A stretch of 64,000 bases of DNA from Halolactibacillus halophilus (lineage in GTDB: Bacteria; Bacillota; Bacilli; Bacillales; Amphibacillaceae). Made by a program: the position numbers and the translations under genes. Positions 53,794 through 62,791 of the stretch are shown in pieces. The notes below the pieces were generated by a model. It searched no databases. It saw only the letters and a program-made list of their open reading frames with translations, and had not been told where the DNA came from. Each line of letters opens with the position of its first letter. Positions within the stretch are counted from its first letter, which is position 1. The stretch lies in NCBI RefSeq assembly GCF_900115605.1, contig NZ_FOXC01000002.1:141626-205625 (forward strand), written 5' to 3'.

Positions 53794-54777
53794 TTATAAC
53801 ACCACCTGAATAAGAATCGAGAGCACACTAGAAAGTAAACCGACTAACCAAAACGTTGTCACAACACGCCACTCTGACCATCCTTTTAGTTCAAAATGAT
53901 GGTGAATCGGGCTCATAAGAAACACACGCTTCCCACGCGTCTTAAAAGAAATGACTTGAATCATCACCGATAACGTCTCAATAACGAAGACGAAGCCGAT
54001 TAAGACAAGTAATATTTCAAGTTTAAGCATAAGACCAATTGCTCCGAGTAAACCGCCAAGCGCAAGCGAACCCGTATCACCCATAAAAACTTTAGCCGGG
54101 TGTACATTAAAGACTAAAAAGCCAAGTAAACCACCAGCTACACTAAAACTAATAAGCGCAATTACTGACTCATTCGTCGTTAATACCGCGATTGACCCGA
54201 AAGTGAGAAAACTGATGGCACCTAACCCACCAACAAGTCCATCTAAACCATCCGTTAAGTTGACCGCATTTGATGCACCAACGAGTAACACAACAACAAA
54301 AACAGGATAAAGAAACCCGAGATCAAAGGACATGTCGGTTCCTGGTAGTTGAAGTGCCGTGTCAATATCTGTGCCTAAAAGTAAAAGATAAAATAACACG
54401 CTGACAACGAGTTGACCAATCAATTTTTGAATCGATGTTAAACCTAAATTTCGTTTGAGTACAACTTTGATAAAATCATCAATAAAACCTAACGCACCAA
54501 AGCCGATAAACACGACCATAAGTAATAGCCATTCTCTTGAAAAAAACGTCCCCAAAACAAACCGATGTAAAATAAGACTGCCGAGCACGACACTAACAAT
54601 GATCATGACCCCACCCATCGTTGGTGTACCTGTTTTTTTATGATGGGATTTTGGACCTTCTTCACGGATACTTTGACCAAATTTCAGTCGGCGTAAAAAA
54701 GGAATAATGATAGGTGCCGTCATCACGACAATTAAAAAACTAACAAGTATACTTGCGATAATATAAAGTAAATCCAT
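53794..54777 (-). CDS. mraY: Phospho-N-acetylmuramoyl-pentapeptide transferase MraY
   Basis: Makes lipid I at the membrane from UDP-MurNAc-pentapeptide and undecaprenyl phosphate. 327 aa, ten predicted spans. Catalytic features: [24 protein letters not shown] (acidic cluster), [11 protein letters not shown] and the [13 protein letters not shown] loop. Adjoins murD without a gap. Confidence 0.97.
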   Translation of the reverse strand: MDLLYIIASILVSFLIVVMTAPIIIPFLRRLKFGQSIREEGPKSHHKKTGTPTMGGVMIIVSVVLGSLILHRFVLGTFFSREWLLLMVVFIGFGALGFIDDFIKVVLKRNLGLTSIQKLIGQLVVSVLFYLLLLGTDIDTALQLPGTDMSFDLGFLYPVFVVVLLVGASNAVNLTDGLDGLVGGLGAISFLTFGSIAVLTTNESVIALISFSVAGGLLGFLVFNVHPAKVFMGDTGSLALGGLLGAIGLMLKLEILLVLIGFVFVIETLSVMIQVISFKTRGKRVFLMSPIHHHFELKGWSEWRVVTTFWLVGLLSSVLSILIQVVL

Positions 54778-54816
54778 ACTGTTCCTCCATCTTTCTCATC
54801 TCACCTTTATTTTTAA

Positions 54817-56148
54817 CTAGGCTTTTAATTGTTGAATAAGTGTTTCTAAACGCATACCACGTGAAGCTTTAAATAAAATTACACTTGGTTTTTTCAACTG
54901 TTTAAGCAAAGTTTTAGCTTCTACAAGTGTCTCCACGTGTCTGTGTGTTACTTTAGTATCGTCAGCGATATGTTTAGCCTGTTGACCAACAGTCAAGACG
55001 TAATCAATCGGTGCTTCAATCACTTTACCTACGGCCCGGTGGTAATCATCTGATTGCTCACCGAGTTCATACATATCACCTAACACAAGCACTTTCTGAC
55101 GTGGGTCTGATAATGACTGAATAATTTTAATGGCTGCCTTCATCGACGTAGGCGAGGCATTATAAGCATCATTAATCAGTAAGTGCCCGTTCCATTCTTC
55201 TTGCTCAAATCGCATACCGGTTGAGGTTAACTGATTAAACCCTTGTTGAATAAGTGCATCAGTTAAGCCGATTTCTCGGCCGATTAGAACCGCATACATC
55301 GCATTTTTCGCATGATGCTGACCAATCAGTGGGATCGTAAACGATTGTTTGTGTACGTTATCTCTAAAGGTTGTTCTCTCAAGCGTTAACGCTTCAACAT
55401 GAATGCCATCTGTACTACCATCTAAAAAACCAACTGTTCGCGTTTTAACATAATAAGACTGTTTTAGTAAGGGCTCATCACCATCATAAATCAATACACC
55501 CGATGACTTTAGACCTGCGATAATTTCTAATTTCGCTATCGCTATCCCTTCACGCGTTTTTAAAAATTCAATGTGCGATTCGCCAATATTAGTAATCACC
55601 GCAATATCCGGTGAAGCGATTTCTGATAGCTGTTTAATTTCACCAAAGTTACTCATTCCCATTTCCAACACTAAATAAGCCGTATCCTGAGGTGCCGATA
55701 AAATCGTTAACGGTAACCCGATATGATTATTTAAATTCCCTTTGGTTAGATGGGTCTTCCCTCTGACCTTTGCTACTGCGCCAATCAAATCTTTCGTTGA
55801 CGTCTTCCCATTAGAGCCAGTAATACCAATCACAGTGGCTGAAAGCGTCTGTCTGTATTGTTTTGCTAAAGTTTGCAAGGCTGTTAGGGTATCTTTTACT
55901 ACATACACTGTAAGGGCTTGAACATTGATATCGGGTAACGGATGATCGGCTTGCCAAAAAATCGCCGTCGCTCCCTGTTTGATAGCATCATGTAGAAAAT
56001 CATGGGCGTCAAAACGTTCTCCAACAAGTGGGATGAATAAGTGATTAGCAATGGGCAAGCGACTATCCGTTGACACGCCCACCACATCCTCCGGCGCTTT
56101 TCCTATCACAGATTGCGCCACTCCTGTTAATAATTGATACGGTATCAT
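54817..56148 (-). CDS. murF: UDP-MurNAc-tripeptide:D-Ala-D-Ala ligase
   Basis: Adds D-Ala-D-Ala to complete the pentapeptide. 443 aa. ATP site IGITGSNGKTSTKDL, NLNNHIGLPLTIL, LEMGMSNFGEIKQL and the INDAYNASPTSMKAAI block. Begins right after the murE stop. Order murE-murF-mraY-murD differs from B. subtilis, where murF lies elsewhere, but is common in other bacteria. Confidence 0.97.
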   Translation of the reverse strand: MIPYQLLTGVAQSVIGKAPEDVVGVSTDSRLPIANHLFIPLVGERFDAHDFLHDAIKQGATAIFWQADHPLPDINVQALTVYVVKDTLTALQTLAKQYRQTLSATVIGITGSNGKTSTKDLIGAVAKVRGKTHLTKGNLNNHIGLPLTILSAPQDTAYLVLEMGMSNFGEIKQLSEIASPDIAVITNIGESHIEFLKTREGIAIAKLEIIAGLKSSGVLIYDGDEPLLKQSYYVKTRTVGFLDGSTDGIHVEALTLERTTFRDNVHKQSFTIPLIGQHHAKNAMYAVLIGREIGLTDALIQQGFNQLTSTGMRFEQEEWNGHLLINDAYNASPTSMKAAIKIIQSLSDPRQKVLVLGDMYELGEQSDDYHRAVGKVIEAPIDYVLTVGQQAKHIADDTKVTHRHVETLVEAKTLLKQLKKPSVILFKASRGMRLETLIQQLKA

Positions 56149-57627
56149 TTAATCACCTAGCCTTTGTTCTAAGTAATCATGAGCGACTTGATAATCATCA
56201 AATGGATAGGTTTCTCGTCCAATGATTTGATACGTTTCATGTCCTTTTCCTGCAATTAAAATAACATCATCAGGACCCGCTAAATCAATCGCCCGGTGAA
56301 TTGCTTGTTTACGATCAACCTCTATGACATAGTCGGTTGTTTCTAGCCCTTGTTCCATATCCTTAATAATTGCTTCAGGTTCTTCTGTGCGTGGGTTATC
56401 TGACGTTAAAATCGTCATATCACTATATGTTTCGCCGACATGCGCCATAAGGGGACGTTTCGTCTTATCGCGATCACCACCACAACCTACAACACAATAA
56501 ATTTTTCCTTTGGTAAACGTTTGAACTGTTTCTAGGACGTTTTTAAGAGAATCCGGTGTATGGGCATAATCAACAATAACGGAATAGTCACGGGTCGTTT
56601 GAACAGATTGGAATCGCCCTTTCACACCTGGGATTGATTCAAGTGCTGCTTTGATATCGCTCATAGGCACACCACTTTTTAACGCTGTTGCGGCGGCGGC
56701 TAGCATGTTATAAACATTAAATCTACCAATCAATCTAGATGTAATGGTCACGTCACTTACCATACCTGCTAATGTAAATTGTGTCTTTGTTGCTGATAAT
56801 TTGATATCTGAGGCATATAAATCACTCGTCTTCGTCAAACCGTACGTCACAACTGGTTGACTTGTTGCCCGGATGAAATAATCAGCGTAAGGATCATCGC
56901 CATTAATGATGGCATATTTCGGGTATTGTGGATCGTAACGATTGCCTAGCTGTTGAAAGAGGCGTTCTTTGGCTAAACGATAATCCGTCATCGTTGGATG
57001 GTAATCAAGATGGTCTTGCGTGAGATTCGTAAAGACGGCAATATCTATGTCAATCCCCCTAATCCGGCCTTCTTCAAGCGCATGTGACGACACTTCCATC
57101 ATACAATGGTCCACACCCGCTTCTTTCATCGCTCGAAAACTATTAAACAAATATGAGGGTTCTGGTGTTGTGTTTTTTATTGGGTAACTCTTCTCCCCAA
57201 TCTTCATTTGGATTGTCCCAATCAAAGCGGTACGAGCCTGATTCTGTTTGAATATTTCTTCAAGAATATATGTGACAGACGTTTTTCCATTTGTCCCGGT
57301 AATCCCAATCATATGCATATCATTGGTCGGGTAACTATACAACGCATTCGCCAAAAAGCTTAGCACGCGAAAAACATCGTTTACTTTAATCTGAACAATG
57401 GGAACATCTAATACTTCACGTTCGACAAGAAGGGCCACTGCACCCTGTGCATAAGCTTCTTTAGCAAAGTCATGTCCATCAACGGTATATCCTTTGACAC
57501 AACAAAACAAGGCACCCGCCTTTACTTCACGCGAATCAGCCGTAATCTGAGTAATGATTGGGTTGTTGTCATTAATTAAGCGATAAACATACGGGAGTTC
57601 TTTTAATAATGTTTGAAGTTCTTTCAT
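56149..57627 (-). CDS. murE: UDP-MurNAc-L-Ala-D-Glu:meso-diaminopimelate ligase
   Basis: Adds the third amino acid of the stem peptide. The C-terminal motif SDNPRTEEP contains DNPR, the mark of meso-DAP enzymes. ATP site MIGITGTNGKTSVTYIL; TTPEPSYLFN binds UMAT. Start uncertain: ATG 57627 (MKELQTLLKEL) fits family alignment (492 aa), but the ATG at 57678 would add 17 residues and a GAGGAGGT lies within those codons. No start has an ideal binding site. Preceded by a terminator-containing leader. Confidence 0.93.
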   Translation of the reverse strand: MKELQTLLKELPYVYRLINDNNPIITQITADSREVKAGALFCCVKGYTVDGHDFAKEAYAQGAVALLVEREVLDVPIVQIKVNDVFRVLSFLANALYSYPTNDMHMIGITGTNGKTSVTYILEEIFKQNQARTALIGTIQMKIGEKSYPIKNTTPEPSYLFNSFRAMKEAGVDHCMMEVSSHALEEGRIRGIDIDIAVFTNLTQDHLDYHPTMTDYRLAKERLFQQLGNRYDPQYPKYAIINGDDPYADYFIRATSQPVVTYGLTKTSDLYASDIKLSATKTQFTLAGMVSDVTITSRLIGRFNVYNMLAAAATALKSGVPMSDIKAALESIPGVKGRFQSVQTTRDYSVIVDYAHTPDSLKNVLETVQTFTKGKIYCVVGCGGDRDKTKRPLMAHVGETYSDMTILTSDNPRTEEPEAIIKDMEQGLETTDYVIEVDRKQAIHRAIDLAGPDDVILIAGKGHETYQIIGRETYPFDDYQVAHDYLEQRLGD

Positions 57628-57738
57628 CATGGTTTCAGTAGAAAGATAGCTTTCTACCTCTACCTCCTCTCTAGTCATTCAATTTATCTTATATCCATCT
57701 TTCATTTTTTCATCACTAAAATCTTTCGTCTCTACGCC

Positions 57739-57771
57739 ATAGGAAAAAGGCATTCTTTATAAATGCCTTTT
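57739..57771 (-). terminator. Terminator in the murE leader (possible attenuator)
   Basis: Stem formed by AAGGCATT (57746-57753) and AATGCCTT (57762-57769), extended by A-T pairs; on the minus strand followed by TTTTTCC. Lies between a promoter and murE, so it could attenuate the mur genes. Confidence 0.8.
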
Positions 57772-57789
57772 GTTCATTCATCCTTACCT

Positions 57790-57818
57790 ATTATATCAAA
57801 AATGACGTATGATGCCAT
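57790..57818 (-). promoter_or_regulatory. Candidate promoter of the murE-murD unit
   Basis: Minus-strand -35 ATGGCA (57813-57818), 17-bp spacer, -10 TATAAT (57790-57795). The predicted start is about 12 nt before the leader terminator. Confidence 0.65.
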
Positions 57819-57934
57819 GATTAATTCTCACTGGATTGTAAAATGCCATTGCTTTATTCTCATGCCTCTTTTTGATCTTGGTTCAATCATCATTCATCCT
57901 AACGTCACACTAGATTATAAAAGAAAACTATAAA

Positions 57935-58040
57935 CAAAAAAGCAGTGACAATGCGCTTACTCACTCAAAAACAGTATTGACCTAACCTAACTGCCGGCTA
58001 GCCGTTTACGGTATCGAGTAAAAAGCGCATCATGCACTGT
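57935..58040 (-). terminator. pbpB terminator with large loop
   Basis: Minus strand: CAGTG and ATGCGCTT on the upstream arm (58020-58040) pair with AAGCGCAT and CACTG on the downstream arm (57941-57958), followed by CTTTTTTG. The loop is about 60 nt and holds the perfect palindrome CGGCTAGCCG (57995-58004). Begins about 30 nt after the pbpB stop. Confidence 0.7.
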
Positions 58041-58068
58041 CTTTCACTATATATTAGCGAGCGCTTCG

Positions 58069-60282
58069 TTAGTCATTCGTTCCCTCAGCTGCTTCACTAT
58101 CTGATTCTGGTGTCACTGGTTCAAAGTCAGTGAAATCAAATAAAACATAGTCACCTTTTGTGACCTCAGTGCCAGGTTCGATTGATTGTTTTTCTAAATA
58201 ACCTTGACCAACAATCTCATGATCAAGCTCAAGTAAGTCACTTAATTGAACGACTTCTCGTAGTGACCAACCAGTAAGATCTGGCATTTTCGGATGTTCG
58301 GTCACTAACATGACATGATCAGTCGATAAAATGGTTTCACTCGCTGTTTTATTACTTGCGATTACCGTCTCACCATCACCAATGACAGTCACTCGCACGC
58401 CTTGGCTTGTTAACTTCTCTGATACGTCTGCTGTCTTTAAGCCAACCGCCATCGGCATCACCAATTGATTAACGGTCGCTGTCTGGTCTTTGTCAGGTTG
58501 AATATTTTGATAATGTAAGGCATTTTCCATCACATGATTAAAAATATACGACACCGGTTTAGAACCGGATTCGGTCACTTCAAGCTCGGGTTGTTGCACG
58601 GTAACGTACATCAATAATTCTGGGTCCTCACTCGGAGCCATACCGATAAATGAGAATATATAGTTTTCGCGCCCATATAAATAACCAGATGCCCCTCCTG
58701 AAATTTGCGCTGTACCGGTTTTACCCGCTAACGTATATGATGGCAATTCAAAAATACCATTGGCTGTGCCAGTTTCTTCGGTTACAACGTCTTCCATCGC
58801 TTGTAACACTTCTTCAGCTGTCGCTTCAGAGATTGGTTCTCCCGCTACTGTCGGTGTGTTCTCTTTGATGACTTCGCCTGTATTTGGATCGGTAATCGAT
58901 TGAATAATATAAGGCTTCATCATTTGGCCCTTATTCGCAATCGCAGTTGCGGCCTTAACGATTTGAATCGGTGTTACTGTCGACCCTTGACCAAAAGCGG
59001 CATTTAGCTGTTCAATCGGGTAACGATATACAAGGCGTCCCATCGTCTCACGCGGCAAGTCAATGCCGGTTAATTGATCAAATTGAAACGCTTTTAAATA
59101 ATCTAAAAATCTATCCGGTCCAATTTTCTCCCAAACCAATTTAGCCATTGCTACGTTTGAAGAACGTTGGAAACCCTCTGCATACGTTATCGTCCCCCAA
59201 TGTTTACGGTAATCAGGAACCGGACGAGTAATCTCAGGGATCTTATACGTCCCTGATTGATAGGTTTCATTTGGATTATATACCCCTTCTTCAATCGCTG
59301 AGGCTAGGGTGAAAATCTTCATTGTTGAACCTGGTTCAATCGGTGTTGAGACAATATCGTTATACCAGTTGGTTACATTCCCTAAATCATTTGGATTATA
59401 GCTGGGACGTGAGCCCATTGCCAGCACTTCACCTGTCTTTGGATTCACGACGGTTGCGGTTACTCGCTTTGGATTAAATTCAGTCTCAACTTGACTTAAC
59501 GCATCTTCTAAAATCGTCTGAACCTTTTGATCTAATGTGAGTTGAACATTAAAACCATCAGCTTTTTCTAATACACGTATCTCTTCATTTACTAACGGGT
59601 CATTATAGCTATCTTCAAGTGCCGTTACAGCACCATCCGTCCCTGTTAGAATATCATCCAGTTGTGCTTCAATACCTGTAATACCTTCGATGAGCTGATC
59701 GTCATTTGTTTGTGCTAAACCAATGACATGTGAAGCAAAGATACCATTCGGATAATAGCGCTTTGCTTCTTCAATAAAGTGCACACCCGGTAAGTCAAGT
59801 GCTTCAATTTGCAATTTTTGTTCTCGGGTTAAGTTTGTTCCCTCACGACCAAACTCAACTTGAAATCTATCATCTGCAGCCCCTTCTTCAAGGATTTGTT
59901 GCACCTCCGACGCCTCCATCCCAATGATAGGAGCGATCTGTTCTGCTGTCGTCGCAGGGTCAGCAACGTGATTCAATCGCTTATTAGGGTCTGGTGAAAA
60001 ATCGGCATCGACAATCGCATAAAGACGGTAGACATTGATATCTTGTGCTAACACCATCTCATTGCGGTCATATATATACCCGCGTGTTGCGGGTGTGACT
60101 TCTTCTTTCTCACGCTGGTCTCTCGCCCACGCTTCTAAGTTAAACCCATCTACTTCTCCTGTCGCTTGAATATATAACATCTTTCCTGTCAGGGCAATAA
60201 AGAAGCATACCACCACGATAATGACCGGGTGGTATGATTTAATTCTTGTTGATTGCTTCTTTGGTGTTGGTTGTTTTTTCAT
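58069..60282 (-). CDS. pbpB: Penicillin-binding protein 2B (septal transpeptidase)
   Basis: Class B PBP that cross-links septal peptidoglycan. About 737 aa. Cytoplasmic basic N-terminus, membrane span about 18-38, dimerisation domain, then the transpeptidase with Ser in EPGSTMKIF, SSNVAMAK and AGKTGTAQ. Two PASTA domains follow at the C-terminus (about 595-720), then an acidic tail. Start ATG 60282 (MKKQPTPKK) or ATG 60288. No adjacent paralogue spoVD, consistent with loss of sporulation. Confidence 0.96.
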   Translation of the reverse strand: MKKQPTPKKQSTRIKSYHPVIIVVVCFFIALTGKMLYIQATGEVDGFNLEAWARDQREKEEVTPATRGYIYDRNEMVLAQDINVYRLYAIVDADFSPDPNKRLNHVADPATTAEQIAPIIGMEASEVQQILEEGAADDRFQVEFGREGTNLTREQKLQIEALDLPGVHFIEEAKRYYPNGIFASHVIGLAQTNDDQLIEGITGIEAQLDDILTGTDGAVTALEDSYNDPLVNEEIRVLEKADGFNVQLTLDQKVQTILEDALSQVETEFNPKRVTATVVNPKTGEVLAMGSRPSYNPNDLGNVTNWYNDIVSTPIEPGSTMKIFTLASAIEEGVYNPNETYQSGTYKIPEITRPVPDYRKHWGTITYAEGFQRSSNVAMAKLVWEKIGPDRFLDYLKAFQFDQLTGIDLPRETMGRLVYRYPIEQLNAAFGQGSTVTPIQIVKAATAIANKGQMMKPYIIQSITDPNTGEVIKENTPTVAGEPISEATAEEVLQAMEDVVTEETGTANGIFELPSYTLAGKTGTAQISGGASGYLYGRENYIFSFIGMAPSEDPELLMYVTVQQPELEVTESGSKPVSYIFNHVMENALHYQNIQPDKDQTATVNQLVMPMAVGLKTADVSEKLTSQGVRVTVIGDGETVIASNKTASETILSTDHVMLVTEHPKMPDLTGWSLREVVQLSDLLELDHEIVGQGYLEKQSIEPGTEVTKGDYVLFDFTDFEPVTPESDSEAAEGTND

Positions 60283-60292
60283 TGTCATTCAC

Positions 60293-60652
60293 TCAATTAA
60301 CTTTTGATGCTTGTTTAACTTTAGTATTTTGAATATCTAATCCATTCTCTTTCGCGACAGCTAAAATACGATCTGGATTAGATAACTCCATTTTTTGATA
60401 AGCTAAATTTTCATTGGTACTCTGTTGTTCGGTCATCTCTGTTTTGATTGACTCAATATTCCGATTGATCCCGTCAATATCCGCGCTCATATGAACGACA
60501 AAAAAGAGAGCGAGGCAAAATCCTAACGCATATAGACCCATCAATATGTATTCACCTGATGTAAAACGTTTAGATTTAACGACAACTTTAACTTGCTTCG
60601 ATTGTTTTTTTTGTGGTATTTGTTGATGCACATAGGCTCTTTCTAGACTCAT
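60293..60652 (-). CDS. ftsL: Cell division protein FtsL
   Basis: Small bitopic division protein working with DivIC and DivIB. 119 aa: basic N-terminus with [15 protein letters not shown], a membrane span at about 34-55 ([19 protein letters not shown]), and an external coiled coil (about 58-110). Overlaps the rsmH stop by 4 nt and precedes pbpB. Recognised by position and topology, as sequence is poorly conserved. Confidence 0.93.
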   Translation of the reverse strand: MSLERAYVHQQIPQKKQSKQVKVVVKSKRFTSGEYILMGLYALGFCLALFFVVHMSADIDGINRNIESIKTEMTEQQSTNENLAYQKMELSNPDRILAVAKENGLDIQNTKVKQASKVN

Positions 60653-61626
60653 CCTTCATCCCGTCCTTTGCTATAAAAGAATTGTTCATCCCACGTTTTT
60701 ACTTTTTCAACAATACGTAATTTCGCTGACCGTGCGCGTCTATTATCGGATAATTCCGTTTCATTTGCGACAATTGGTTTTCTTGTCACCATTTTAAACG
60801 GCGGTTGGTTCCCTTCAGGAACGACCGGCATATTTCTAGGAAGCGGCGGCGGTGTGCCCCACTTTTTAAATGCTTGTTTACAAATGCGGTCTTCTAACGA
60901 GTGAAAGGTAATAACTGCTATCCGCCCACCGATGCTTGTTAATTCAGCAGCCTGATGTAGAACATCGTAAAAAGCTTCTAATTCATCGTTTACCGCTATT
61001 CGAATCGCTTGGAAAATCCGCTTCGCCGGGTGACCACCTTTTCTTCTTGCGCGGTGCGGAATTGCTTCCTTAATGACATCCACGAGTTCTTCTGTTGTTT
61101 TAATCGGCGCAAGTTCACGTCGCTTTTCAATGGCACGGGCTACTTGTTTTGAGAATTTCTCTTCACCATAACGGAAAAATATTTTCACAAGATCATGATA
61201 GTCCCATTCATTAACCACCTGATAGGCACTTAATGTTTGAGTCTGGTCCATGCGCATATCGAGCGGGGCATCTTGATGATAGCTAAAGCCACGTTCACTA
61301 TGGTCCAGTTGTGGTGATGAAACACCTAAATCAAATAAAAACCCATCTACTGATTGGATATTGCGTAATACCAACTCTTGTTTCATATGTCTAAAATTCG
61401 AATGAATAAAAATAATATTAGCTTCATATTGCCTTAATCGTTCTTTTGCTGCAGATAAGGCCTCTAAATCTTGATCAAAACAAACCAGTTTCCCAGTCGT
61501 TAATTGTTTGACAATTTGAAGTGAATGTCCACCAGCACCAAGAGTACCGTCTACGTAAGTTCCTTCCGGGTTAATATTAAGTCCATCAATTGTTTCTTTC
61601 ATTAATACGCTTTCGTGTTCGAACAT
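60649..61626 (-). CDS. rsmH: 16S rRNA (cytosine-1402-N4)-methyltransferase RsmH (MraW)
   Basis: Methylates C1402 in the decoding centre. 325 aa. SAM-binding [51 protein letters not shown] and [14 protein letters not shown] are diagnostic. ATG 61626 is preceded by AGGTGA at a normal distance. Second gene of the mraZ operon. Confidence 0.97.
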   Translation of the reverse strand: MFEHESVLMKETIDGLNINPEGTYVDGTLGAGGHSLQIVKQLTTGKLVCFDQDLEALSAAKERLRQYEANIIFIHSNFRHMKQELVLRNIQSVDGFLFDLGVSSPQLDHSERGFSYHQDAPLDMRMDQTQTLSAYQVVNEWDYHDLVKIFFRYGEEKFSKQVARAIEKRRELAPIKTTEELVDVIKEAIPHRARRKGGHPAKRIFQAIRIAVNDELEAFYDVLHQAAELTSIGGRIAVITFHSLEDRICKQAFKKWGTPPPLPRNMPVVPEGNQPPFKMVTRKPIVANETELSDNRRARSAKLRIVEKVKTWDEQFFYSKGRDEG

Positions 61627-61671
61627 ATCATTTCACCTCATTTATAGCATTCTATAACTTCTATATATTCC

Positions 61672-62103
61672 TTACAAATCAAAGTCCATCATATTTTCAG
61701 CAATCTCTGAGAACGTATCTGCGGAAGCTTCCATGTAGCTTTCCCATGCGGCTTCTGCCCAAATCTCAATTCGATTGGATACACCGACAACCGCACACGC
61801 TTTTTCTATACCCGCATACTCAGTTAAGGTGTGTGGTAAGTTAACTCGCCCTTGTTTATCTACTTCACACTCTGTCGCACCAGAGAAAAAGAAGCGACTA
61901 AATGCTCGGGCATCTTTCTTAGTTAACGAGAGCTTTTTGATTTTCTCCTCTAAGATGTGCCATTCTGTTTCTGGATATACAAATAAACATTGATCTAAAC
62001 CACGGGTGATTACAAAACGTTCACCAAGGTCGTCGCGAAATTTAGCCGGCATAATTAACCGACCTTTCGTATCAATATTATGTTTGTATTCACCCATAAA
62101 CAT
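61672..62103 (-). CDS. mraZ: Transcriptional regulator MraZ
   Basis: DNA-binding regulator of the dcw operon, two SpoVT/AbrB-like domains. Start ATG 62103 ([19 protein letters not shown]) is 8 nt after AAGGTGG and gives 143 aa, the usual length; an in-frame upstream ATG at 62115 lies next to that binding site. The second half has the [19 protein letters not shown] repeat of the same fold. A triple GTGG repeat lies upstream. Confidence 0.96.
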   Translation of the reverse strand: MFMGEYKHNIDTKGRLIMPAKFRDDLGERFVITRGLDQCLFVYPETEWHILEEKIKKLSLTKKDARAFSRFFFSGATECEVDKQGRVNLPHTLTEYAGIEKACAVVGVSNRIEIWAEAAWESYMEASADTFSEIAENMMDFDL

Positions 62104-62129
62104 AATCATCGCCACCTTTTCTTATAGTC

Positions 62130-62157
62130 TACCACATCCCCCCACTTCTCACCACAT
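62130..62157 (-). promoter_or_regulatory. MraZ-binding repeats upstream of mraZ
   Basis: Three direct repeats of GTGG on the minus strand (plus-strand CCAC at 62132, 62142 and 62152), each exactly 10 bp apart, about 30-50 bp before the mraZ ATG. This is the arrangement known for MraZ autoregulation. A fourth GTGG at 62112 is in phase but belongs to the ribosome binding site. Confidence 0.85.
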
Positions 62158-62407
62158 ATTTTTGGGTTACGATTAGAAAAATTGGTAAATAGTACATGTG
62201 TTCGCCTTTTATCATTTACAAAAGCGTTTTTCATTGGAAATGGATTCATTTTAAGGAAAGGATGAATGTTTTTTCCCCTTGCTTTTACTTGCTGCTTTCT
62301 ATGCTGATTACCCAACCAGCTAGAACGACCAATTAGAAAATTTAAAGTACAACAAAATAGCCCCACCGACTAAAGCGGTAGGACTACTACACCAGTATGA
62401 TCTTATA
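62158..62407. other. Spacer between mraZ and the DUF3397 gene
   Basis: A+T-rich, no supported gene; an 86-codon reading frame on the minus strand (62106-62366) has no family features or binding site. It holds a hairpin at 62362-62382 (see separate entry). bshC, which precedes mraZ in B. subtilis, is not here. Confidence 0.6.
62351..62382 (-). terminator. Hairpin after the DUF3397 gene
   Basis: Minus strand CCTACCG (62376-62382), 7-nt loop CTTTAGT, CGGTGGG (62362-62368), then GCTATTTTG. Weak U-tract. Either a terminator or the end hairpin of an old IS200/IS605-type element. Confidence 0.6.
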
Positions 62408-62791
62408 TTAGGCACCCTGAACACTCAAAATAATACTTAATGTGACAAGTACAATATAGCCAATCACACCAATCAACCATAATGAACGCAAATACAATTT
62501 TGTGAGTCGTTTAATTAGCACATCTCCGACTAACTTCCACTGGGTGACTAAAAAGATAATAAACAAAGTAAGTAGACCAATAACAATCAACCAGCCATAT
62601 GAAAAAGCAAACATATGATTTAAAATAACGAGATTCGCTAAAATAAACACTAAACTAGATACTTCTACACTCAAATGAAAGGCGTGCTTTTTATGTTGAT
62701 ATAACCATTTAAATATGTAGTAAAACACAATCATAAAAATCGGTGGGAATGTAATAAAGATGGCAACGATATTTGATAAAAAGGTCGTCAT
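62408..62791 (-). CDS. DUF3397 family membrane protein
   Basis: 127 aa, four predicted transmembrane helices (about 5-27, 38-60, 63-83 and 100-122), basic loops. Similar in size, topology and place to DUF3397 proteins of Bacillales found near the start of the dcw cluster. ATG 62791 follows AGAGAGGGTGAG. Function unknown; the assignment rests on pattern memory, not search. Confidence 0.75.
   Translation of the reverse strand: MTTFLSNIVAIFITFPPIFMIVFYYIFKWLYQHKKHAFHLSVEVSSLVFILANLVILNHMFAFSYGWLIVIGLLTLFIIFLVTQWKLVGDVLIKRLTKLYLRSLWLIGVIGYIVLVTLSIILSVQGA

Larger units (their letters stand above)
57628..58068. other. murE leader and pbpB-murE spacer, where spoVD would be
   Basis: About 440 bp with no solid gene. 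From right to left: a large stem-loop terminator after pbpB, an A+T-rich stretch, a promoter at 57790-57818, a second terminator hairpin at 57744-57771, and the murE start region. In B. subtilis spoVD occupies this interval. Confidence 0.7.

Noticed and set aside
57716..57781. 21-codon frame in the murE leader as a gene
   Set aside because: It lies almost at the predicted transcript start with no room for a ribosome binding site; mentioned only as a possible leader peptide.
62106..62366. 86-codon minus-strand frame upstream of mraZ
   Set aside because: Overlaps the MraZ repeats and the mraZ binding site, has no ribosome binding site and no family-like segments.
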